DNA of 9,158 bases from Bacteroidota bacterium (GTDB lineage: Bacteria; Bacteroidota; Bacteroidia; Bacteroidales; UBA10428). The stretch's first letter is position 1, and every line of letters begins with the position of its first letter. A program made the translations under genes and the position numbers. This document shows, piece by piece, positions 1 through 5,152 of the stretch. Below the pieces are notes generated by a model. The model saw nothing but the letters and a program-made list of their open reading frames with translations, was not told the DNA's origin and ran no database searches. The stretch lies in contig JAJUGM010000114.1 of assembly GCA_029268165.1 (NCBI GenBank), positions 1 through 9,158 on the forward strand, in the 5' to 3' direction.

Positions 1-1
1 G

Positions 2-613
2 CCGGTTAATTTAGCAGGATTATATCTGACCAATAATCTGCAGATACCTGATTCCTTTGTCATTTCTGACAAAGCACCGTCGCTTACTGAAATTCCAGCT
101 CATTCGTTTAAAGTGTTGTGGGCTGATAATGAGCCTGAACAGGGATTTCTGCACCTCGGTTTTAATCTGGCAAAAGACGGCGGACAAGTGGGTATTGCGC
201 AACGTACGGAAAAGGGAATTTTTTATATCGATTCAATCAGTTATCCGAAGCTGAAAGATAATTACTCTTACGGGCGCTATACTGATGCTACAAAACGCTG
301 GTTTATGCTGGGCAGAATGACTCCGGGAGAATCAAACGTATACACTGAAATAGCTGCAATAGAAGATTTCAATATGGTATTACTGTACCCCAATCCTGCT
401 CGGGATTATATAACAATTGACTTCACAGAGCCTTCGGGTATGGATGTTGAAATAACCATTTTTTCAGTTACCGGCCAGGAATTGTTACGTATTTCTATTC
501 CGGCAGGAACAACGACAGCCGATTGCAATATTTCTGAGTTGCCAAAAGGATTATTTCTTATAAATCTGAGAAATGATCTTTCGAATGTCACAATAAAATT
601 CTTAAAAGAATAG
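2..613 (+). CDS. Secreted protein with lamin-tail-like domain and T9SS C-terminal sorting domain (5' truncated)
   Basis: The reading frame is open from the left edge, so the gene begins outside the window; 203 residues are visible. A GTG at 113 is an internal codon, because the protein-like sequence continues upstream of it (NLAGLYLTNN, then IPAHSFKVLWADNEPEQG). Residues 3 to about 110 look like a lamin-tail domain: the 'LAGLYLT' opening, an 'IPA...WAD' strand and a 'HLGFNLAKDGGQVGI' stretch are typical of bacterial LTDs. Residues about 128-203 form a type A T9SS sorting domain, with LYPNPARDYITID, a 'VTGQEL' strand and the ending 'LPKGLFLINL'. The protein should therefore be exported by Sec, carried across the outer membrane by T9SS and anchored or released at the surface. 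LTDs in Bacteroidota often sit at the end of CotH-kinase or nuclease proteins. The VTC and DUF4956 genes downstream favour CotH, but the catalytic part is not in the window. Confidence 0.88.
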   Translation, partial: PVNLAGLYLTNNLQIPDSFVISDKAPSLTEIPAHSFKVLWADNEPEQGFLHLGFNLAKDGGQVGIAQRTEKGIFYIDSISYPKLKDNYSYGRYTDATKRWFMLGRMTPGESNVYTEIAAIEDFNMVLLYPNPARDYITIDFTEPSGMDVEITIFSVTGQELLRISIPAGTTTADCNISELPKGLFLINLRNDLSNVTIKFLKE

Positions 614-771
614 ATAATTGACTAAGAAGTAACTAAATAATATATGATAAAAAGTAAATATCATCATTTTGTCATCAATTTTCTTAATATTATCGAAATG
701 TTTATATAATATTAATTTAATATACCATACAATTAGTAAATTCGCAAACCTGAAAGATTTAATTATTACAA
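614..771 (+). promoter_or_regulatory. Intergenic promoter region before the lipoprotein/VTC operon
   Basis: This is a 158-bp, very AT-rich gap. TAAATTCG at 737-744 differs at one position from the Bacteroidota -7 box TAnnTTTG. It lies in a 20-bp stretch (737-756) that matches 16 of 20 bases of the sequence just before the methylthiotransferase operon (3660-3679). A TTTA at 716-719 is a poor candidate for the -33 element. An odd-centred palindrome, ATATTAA-T-TTAATAT (709-723), covers the expected -33 zone and could be an operator, although such palindromes arise easily in AT-rich DNA. A weak 6-bp stem (644-649 with 659-664) follows the upstream gene, and I see no convincing terminator. The position suggests that the downstream operon can be transcribed independently of the LTD gene. 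Confidence 0.5.
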
Positions 772-1173
772 ATGAAAAAACTGATTTATATTTTAACAGC
801 TGTAAGTGTTTTTATCTCCTTTTCCTCATGTGAAAAGAAAGAAGGTACCGGTGGAACCTCGACAATACAAGGTAAAGTAAAGGTGAAGGATTATAATGGC
901 AATTTTACATACCTGGTAGGTGAATTTTATTCAGGAGATGAGGATGTCTATATCATTTATGGCGATGATGAGGTATTTGGTGATCGTACAAGAACTAACT
1001 ATGACGGCACTTATCAGTTCAAATACCTTCGTGAAGGCAATTACAGGATATTTGCCTATTCAAAAGATTCAGCCGGCTATCCGCTCGACAGAAAAATAGC
1101 CGTAATCAAAGAAGTTAAAATATCTGAGAAAAATCAGGTGGTAGAGGTGGAAGATATTATTATCCTCAAGTAA
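772..1173 (+). CDS. Small putative lipoprotein with carboxypeptidase-regulatory-like beta domain
   Basis: The product has 133 residues. The N-terminus is a lipoprotein signal: MKK, a hydrophobic stretch, then SFSSC with the lipidated cysteine at residue 20, followed by the charged EKKEG linker. The mature part reads 'TIQGKVKVKD' ... 'TRTNYDGTYQFKYLREGNYRIFAYSKD', the pattern of a CarboxypepD_reg/Cna-B-like beta sandwich in which a 'G.Y.F..L..G.Y.I.A' strand pair is diagnostic. It ends in a charged beta stretch (VVEVEDIIILK). No catalytic motif is visible, so a binding or structural envelope role is inferred. The gene ends 5 bp before the VTC-domain gene, so it is very likely the first gene of that operon, downstream of the 737-744 promoter box. 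The ATG at 772 is the natural start because it gives a complete signal peptide. I do not recognise a named family beyond the fold. Confidence 0.75.
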   Translation: MKKLIYILTAVSVFISFSSCEKKEGTGGTSTIQGKVKVKDYNGNFTYLVGEFYSGDEDVYIIYGDDEVFGDRTRTNYDGTYQFKYLREGNYRIFAYSKDSAGYPLDRKIAVIKEVKISEKNQVVEVEDIIILK

Positions 1174-1178
1174 ACTAA

Positions 1179-1940
1179 ATGGACAGGGAGAAAAAAAATA
1201 AAATCGGTCAGTTACTTAAAAACATTAAGCCGATAAGCTTACAGGAAATAGAGTGTGTATCGCTGATGAACAGAGTAGATAAAAAGTTTATACTCTCCTT
1301 TAATGACCTGCTGCAAATAATACCCGAATTAGAACAAAATTATACTGTGCTCACTATCGAAGGTCAAAGAGTCTTTACTTACAAGACCGATTATTATGAT
1401 ACTCCCGATCTTGAGATGTTTCTTAACCATCATAACGGAAAACTCAACAGGTATAAGATACGACAGCGGAAATACATTGAATCTGACCTTGAATTTATTG
1501 AGATTAAATTCAAAAATAATAAAGGACAAACTCTGAAAAAACGTATAAAAAATAACCAGATAAATAGTAACGATGCCGTTCAACTTATTAGCCAAAGCAC
1601 TCCCTATGATCCGCATTTACTGACCAGAAAAATTACCACTTATTTTAACCGCTTTACTTTGGTTGATAATCAAAAAACTTCGAGAATAACCGTTGATTTC
1701 AACCTGCGTTTTGCTGAAATGGAGCGGGATATCAGGCTTGAGAACCTGGTAATTTTTGAAATAAAGCAGGAAAAAGAATACGCCAATAAAAATATTTATG
1801 CCCTATTAAAAGAAAAATCCATACGGCCATGCTCAGTAAGCAAATACTGTATCGGGTTAACTTTGATGAACAACCTGCCCAAAGCCAATATTTTTAAAGA
1901 CACTATACGTAAAATAAATCGGATTAATCATGTTTCTTAG
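1179..1940 (+). CDS. VTC-domain polyphosphate polymerase-like protein (triphosphate tunnel fold)
   Basis: The 253-residue product is essentially one VTC domain. In yeast Vtc4 this domain makes inorganic polyphosphate from ATP inside a beta-barrel tunnel lined with basic residues. The expected motifs appear in order: 'NRVDKKF' (31-37, tunnel lysine), 'DYYDTPDLEMF' (71-81), 'NRYKIRQRKY' (90-99, the R-x-R pair), 'FIEIKFK' (106-112), 'LKKRI' (119-123), 'YFNRF' (155-159), 'SRITVDFNLRF' (168-178), the acidic metal-binding strand 'VIFEIKQE' (191-198) and 'SVSKYCIGL' (219-227). All key charged positions look intact, so it should be active. No signal peptide or membrane segment is present, so the enzyme is cytosolic and probably docks on the membrane through its partner. 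Its stop overlaps the start of the DUF4956 gene by 11 nt, which suggests translational coupling. Polyphosphate as the product is inferred from the family; another triphosphate-using reaction is possible. Confidence 0.92.
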   Translation: MDREKKNKIGQLLKNIKPISLQEIECVSLMNRVDKKFILSFNDLLQIIPELEQNYTVLTIEGQRVFTYKTDYYDTPDLEMFLNHHNGKLNRYKIRQRKYIESDLEFIEIKFKNNKGQTLKKRIKNNQINSNDAVQLISQSTPYDPHLLTRKITTYFNRFTLVDNQKTSRITVDFNLRFAEMERDIRLENLVIFEIKQEKEYANKNIYALLKEKSIRPCSVSKYCIGLTLMNNLPKANIFKDTIRKINRINHVS

Positions 1941-2622
1941 CATTTTTGCCAACGAAGTAATTAATGTCCTGGGGCTCGACCTGATTCATGTGCCGGATTT
2001 TTATGAACTGTTACTCAGGTTTTCACTTAATTTACTGATCATTGCGGTTATCGTAAGGGGATTATATTATCCGGGTACACGCAGAAAAGATTATTTATTC
2101 ACTTTTCTTTTGCTGAGTACGGTTGTTTTTCTGTTATGTTTCCTCCTCGAAAGCGTTAAACTCCAGCTGGGTTTTGCATTCGGATTATTCGCCATTTTCG
2201 GGATATTACGGTACCGGACCAATGCAATTCCCATTAAGGAAATGACATACCTTTTTGTAATAATTGGTATATCGGTTGTTAATGCGTTGGCAAATAAAAA
2301 AATAAGCTGGGCAGAACTTTTGTTCACCAACCTTATTGTTTTAGGCTTAATTTATGGCCTTGAAAAAATATGGCTGTTGAAACATGAATCATCAAAAGTC
2401 ATTGTTTATGAAAAAATTGATCTCATAAAGCCTGAAAAGCGGGAACTTTTGCTGAAAGATCTCGAGGAACGTACAGGTCTAAAAATAAACAGGGTTGAAA
2501 TCGGAAGAATTGATTTTTTAAGGGATACTGCAAGAATTGTCATTTATTATTTTGAAAACCGAGTTAATCTGGCAGACGAAAATGACAATGCCTATGCGCG
2601 GAGTGATGATGATGATGACTGA
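1930..2622 (+). CDS. DUF4956 integral membrane protein, partner of the VTC enzyme
   Basis: The 230-residue protein has about five membrane segments: near 31-47, 55-73, 79-93, 105-121 and 129-148. The third segment and the following loop carry the family hallmark, 'GLFAIFGILRYRT' then 'IPIKEMTYLF' (85-109), with a conserved arginine/tyrosine cluster. A soluble C-terminal domain follows (150-215, with 'VIVYEKIDLIKPEKRELLLKD' beginning near 157, then a beta-alpha-beta-like pattern). The tail is acidic and ends in five aspartates encoded by GAT repeats. The start codon lies inside the VTC gene (11-nt overlap), so the two products are probably made together. By analogy with the yeast VTC complex, where polymerase and membrane parts are joined, this protein may anchor the enzyme and carry the polymer across the inner membrane. 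That role is inference; the biochemical function of DUF4956 is unknown to me. The fold assignment is strong. Confidence 0.92.
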   Translation: MFLSIFANEVINVLGLDLIHVPDFYELLLRFSLNLLIIAVIVRGLYYPGTRRKDYLFTFLLLSTVVFLLCFLLESVKLQLGFAFGLFAIFGILRYRTNAIPIKEMTYLFVIIGISVVNALANKKISWAELLFTNLIVLGLIYGLEKIWLLKHESSKVIVYEKIDLIKPEKRELLLKDLEERTGLKINRVEIGRIDFLRDTARIVIYYFENRVNLADENDNAYARSDDDDD

Positions 2623-2627
2623 TGACT
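2605..2627 (+). repeat. GAT microsatellite and 7-bp duplication across the DUF4956 stop
   Basis: Four GAT codons (2605-2616) are followed by GAC and the TGA stop. GATGACT occurs twice in tandem (2614-2620 and 2621-2627), so the duplication spans the stop codon. It encodes the poly-aspartate end of the DUF4956 protein and could vary in length by replication slippage. Confidence 0.8.
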
Positions 2628-2656
2628 GCTGGCAGGAAAAAATCCCAACTAAATAA

Positions 2657-3379
2657 ATGGTAATGAAACTAATAAGGCATATCATTTTTCAAAGATGGTT
2701 CTTCATAAAACTATCAACGGGTATTATCCTGCTTTTTATAGCCACATTAAATAACATTGATGCTCAGGAATCTGATTTCCAGGTATGGCCTCAGCTTGAA
2801 ATCGGCTATAATCTCGGAAACAGGTTTAAGGCCTCGGTTGAAGAAGAAATAAGACTGCGCGAGAATGCCAGTTTGATGAGAAAAGAACTGACCGATATAG
2901 GTTTGTCATACAAAATAAATAAAGTATTAAGGGTAAGTCTGAAATACAGATTTGAACTGACATGGAAGAACCCTGACGAAAAATTCTGGCGTAACGGATT
3001 TTATTTTGATATCTTATTGCGCAATAAAATGCAACGCTTTCAGTTTGATTACAGGCTGCGCTTTCAATCGCCTAAAGTTGAAACCTTTTCGGAATTATCT
3101 GCGGGAAGGGATTTGTTGATAAATCGTCACAAGGCTGGTTTATCATATAATATCAAAGGAATTCAGCTTACACCTGCTATTGAAGCCGAAATATTTATCC
3201 CTTTCACACGTCTGGAACCTCTGTATATTAATGAATACAGGCTTTGGGCCGGACTTGATTACGCTTTCAACAAACGTAATTCAATAGGTGTAAAATATGG
3301 AATTCAGCGTGAAATTAATGTTTCTGACCCCTTAACAGCTTATATTATAGCACTCAAATATACCTTTAATCTGAATTAA
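2657..3379 (+). CDS. DUF2490 family protein, probable outer-membrane beta barrel
   Basis: The product has 240 residues. The N-terminus is a Sec signal peptide with a long n-region (KLIRHIIFQRWFFIK), a hydrophobic core (GIILLFIATL) and likely cleavage after residue 36 (NIDA|QES). The mature part has alternating amphipathic strands with many aromatic ends: 'FQVWPQLEIGYNLGNRFKASVEEE', 'LTDIGLSYKINKVLRVSLKYRFEL', 'FQFDYRLRFQSP', 'RLWAGLDYAFNKRNSIGVKYGIQ' and a final 'AYIIALKYTFNLN'. The opening 'D.QVWP...' and the whole layout are those of DUF2490, a family of probable barrels common in Bacteroidota, and the ending on alternating aromatics suits an outer-membrane protein. An ATG two codons later (2663) is an equally possible start. 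The gene follows DUF4956 by 34 nt and is probably the last gene of the VTC operon, which places one member of the set in the outer membrane. Its function is unknown. Confidence 0.8.
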   Translation: MVMKLIRHIIFQRWFFIKLSTGIILLFIATLNNIDAQESDFQVWPQLEIGYNLGNRFKASVEEEIRLRENASLMRKELTDIGLSYKINKVLRVSLKYRFELTWKNPDEKFWRNGFYFDILLRNKMQRFQFDYRLRFQSPKVETFSELSAGRDLLINRHKAGLSYNIKGIQLTPAIEAEIFIPFTRLEPLYINEYRLWAGLDYAFNKRNSIGVKYGIQREINVSDPLTAYIIALKYTFNLN

Positions 3380-3423
3380 ATTTTTATTTTTTAAAAAACA
3401 CCCTATCCAACTTCATATCAATA

Positions 3424-3439
3424 CTTCGTCACTTAGTCA
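3424..3439. repeat. Degenerate 8-bp tandem repeat, first cluster
   Basis: CTTCGTCA (3424-3431) is directly followed by CTTAGTCA (3432-3439), differing at one base. The unit matches, on the opposite strand, the 8-bp repeat found at 8317-8348. Confidence 0.6.
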
Positions 3440-3516
3440 CTAATGAAGAGGTTAGGAACGAAGCATTTGAGAATGAAAATGAGAATAATGCTTAACACAA
3501 TGCTAAGGAATTGATT

Positions 3517-3556
3517 CTTCATCACTTTATAACCTCATCTCTTCATCACTTTCTCC
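3517..3556. repeat. Degenerate 8-bp tandem repeat, second cluster
   Basis: The stretch divides into octamers: CTTCATCA, CTTTATAA, CCTCATCT, CTTCATCA, CTTTCTCC. A perfect 12-bp copy (CTTCATCACTTT) occurs at 3517-3528 and 3541-3552, exactly 24 bp (three units) apart. It belongs to the same unit family as 3424-3439 and 8317-8348. Confidence 0.6.
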
Positions 3557-3659
3557 TCCACCTTACCTATCTGTCTCATATCCCGTCTCTTTTAGATATA
3601 CCATAATCGGATAATGAAATATTATATTCCATCATGGCTGTTCTCAGTATAAAATCCAC

Positions 3660-3667
3660 TAAATTTG
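3660..3667 (+). promoter_or_regulatory. Bacteroidota -7 promoter box before the methylthiotransferase operon
   Basis: TAAATTTG fits the -7 consensus TAnnTTTG exactly. It lies about 50 bp before the preferred ATG of the MiaB-like gene, leaving a leader of about 40 nt. I do not see a clear TTTG at the -33 position. The 20 bases from 3660 to 3679 resemble the promoter region of the VTC operon (737-756). Confidence 0.6.
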
Positions 3668-3715
3668 CACCCCTGAAACAAAAAGCCTGAATTGTTGTTA
3701 TTACAATTTGATTGC

Positions 3716-5146
3716 ATGATGATTGACAATGCAATAAAATATCATATCGTTACCCTGGGCTGCCAGATGAACAAATCAGACAGCGAGCGCGTGAGCACGG
3801 TTATTGAGAAAATGGGGTACAGGTGGACTGACCATGAAGAAGAAGCCGCTTTGCTGGGTGTCTTATCCTGTTCGGTGCGACAAAAATCAATTGATAAAGT
3901 ATATTCGCTGATTCGTAAATGGAATTCATGGAAAAACAATCGGAACCTGATTACCTTTGTGTCAGGCTGTGTTTTACCTGCAGATAAAGAAAAATTCCTG
4001 AAGCTTTTTGATCTGATTTTCCCGGTAAGCGACATACAACAATTACCTCAAATGATAGAACAATATGGGGTTGTCACACCGGTTTCACACTTTATTGGTC
4101 AATTATTGCCTGGTGGCAATTTGCTGCATCATAAAAGTCCGATGACTCTGACACCAATCCTTAATCACACTGCCAGACCATTGTTACAGGAGACAGTAAC
4201 AGATATTTATGAATTCTGGAAAATAAGGCCATTATATAATTCTTCTTATGAAGCATTTATTCCGATTCAGAATGGTTGTGATAAGTTTTGCACCTTTTGC
4301 GCAGTACCTTATACGAGGGGGCGTGAGGTTTCAAGACCTTCGGACGAGATAATGGATGAGCTTACAAATCTTATAAATAAAGGTTACAAATCAATAACGC
4401 TGTTGGGGCAGAATGTAAATTCATACGGGCTTGACAAAAAAGGGCAGGAGATTACTTTTCCTCAGCTGCTGAGGCGTATAGGAGAACTTGGTAAGCAATC
4501 AGGCAAAGATTTCTGGGTTTATTTTACATCACCTCATCCTCGGGATATGACGGATGAAGTACTTGAAGTCATTGCAGCTTATCCTTGTCTGGCCAGACAA
4601 ATACACCTTCCGTTACAATCGGGTGATGACAAAGTACTTGCAAAAATGAACCGTAAGCATACAGTGGATGACTACGTAAGAATTATCAGGACCATCCGTC
4701 GTATTTTACCCGACGCCACCCTATTTACCGATATAATTGTTGGCTTTACCGGTGAAACTGATGAACAGTTTGAAAATACAAGGAAATTAATGGCCGATTT
4801 GAAATTCAATATGGCCTATATTGCTGCCTATTCTCCGCGTCCGGGGGCTGTCAGTTCACGATGGAAAGATGATGTCCCGCACGCACTGAAAAAACAACGC
4901 CTGCATATTTTAACAGAAGAGCTTACCAGGCACTCACTGAATTATAACCAAGGTCTTGTCGGAAAAGATGTTAGGATCTTAGTTACAGGTGCTGATCGCA
5001 AGCAGGGATACCTTTCAGGATATACTGAAGGAAGAATAGTATCACGTTTTAAATCAGACGATTTATCAATGGCAGGATCGTTTATCTTCATCAGGGTAAG
5101 CTCAGCATCGCCTTATGCCATTGAAGGAACATTAATAAAGGTTTGA
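3716..5146 (+). CDS. miaB: MiaB-like tRNA methylthiotransferase (radical SAM)
   Basis: The predicted 476-residue enzyme should add a methylthio group at C2 of i6A37 in tRNAs reading U-starting codons, giving ms2i6A. The order is classical. An N-terminal UPF0004 domain holds three cluster cysteines: C16 in 'TLGCQMNKSDSERV', C52 in 'VLSCSVRQKS' and C85 in 'VSGCVLPADKEKF'. The radical SAM core has CxxxCxxC at C188/C192/C195 ('GCDKFCTFCAVPYTRGRE'), then 'LLGQNVNSYG', 'TSPHPRDM', 'IHLPLQSGDD' and 'TDIIVGFTGET'. A TRAM-like tail follows from about 412. 'CQMN' separates it from RimO and MtaB. I chose the ATG at 3716 (3719 is equally possible); an upstream TTG at 3692 would add eight residues outside the conserved start. 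Oddities: 'NKSDSERV', 'SVRQKSIDKVYS' and 'SPRPGAVSSRWKDDVP' recall MiaB of Patescibacteria more than typical Bacteroidota MiaB, from memory of the families. The C85-C188 linker is also roughly 30-40 residues longer than in well-studied MiaB. The next gene starts 6 bp downstream. Confidence 0.88.
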   Translation: MMIDNAIKYHIVTLGCQMNKSDSERVSTVIEKMGYRWTDHEEEAALLGVLSCSVRQKSIDKVYSLIRKWNSWKNNRNLITFVSGCVLPADKEKFLKLFDLIFPVSDIQQLPQMIEQYGVVTPVSHFIGQLLPGGNLLHHKSPMTLTPILNHTARPLLQETVTDIYEFWKIRPLYNSSYEAFIPIQNGCDKFCTFCAVPYTRGREVSRPSDEIMDELTNLINKGYKSITLLGQNVNSYGLDKKGQEITFPQLLRRIGELGKQSGKDFWVYFTSPHPRDMTDEVLEVIAAYPCLARQIHLPLQSGDDKVLAKMNRKHTVDDYVRIIRTIRRILPDATLFTDIIVGFTGETDEQFENTRKLMADLKFNMAYIAAYSPRPGAVSSRWKDDVPHALKKQRLHILTEELTRHSLNYNQGLVGKDVRILVTGADRKQGYLSGYTEGRIVSRFKSDDLSMAGSFIFIRVSSASPYAIEGTLIKV

Positions 5147-5152
5147 ACTGTA

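Larger units (their letters stand above)
3380..3691. other. 312-bp non-coding gap with short tandem repeats and a promoter box
   Basis: No credible gene is seen on either strand. The start holds a T/A-rich stretch (TTTTTTAAAAAA at 3387-3398) after the DUF2490 stop, without a GC-rich hairpin. The middle holds degenerate 8-bp repeats (3424-3439 and 3517-3556) and a weak 7-bp inverted repeat (3461-3467 with 3487-3493, 19-nt loop). The right end holds the promoter box of the methylthiotransferase operon. The pyrimidine-rich part (about 3516-3596) looks compositionally different from the genes around it. Confidence 0.7.

Noticed and set aside
113..115. GTG as the start of the LTD/T9SS gene
   Set aside because: It lies inside the lamin-tail domain; the 37 codons before it continue the same domain.
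3461..3493. 7-bp inverted repeat AAGCATT/AATGCTT as a terminator
   Set aside because: The 19-nt loop, AT-rich stem and lack of a T-run make it unlikely to be functional.
3380..3691. CRISPR array or non-coding RNA gene in the gap
   Set aside because: The repeats are only 8 bp in direct tandem without spacers, and no stable extended structure is visible.
3692..3715. TTG start giving a MiaB-like protein eight residues longer
   Set aside because: The extra residues (LLLQFDC) precede the family's conserved start, and two ATG codons at 3716 and 3719 fit the KYHIVTLGC opening better.
3742..4035. 97-codon minus-strand frame inside the MiaB-like gene
   Set aside because: It is a shadow of a strongly conserved coding region and its translation shows no protein-like features.
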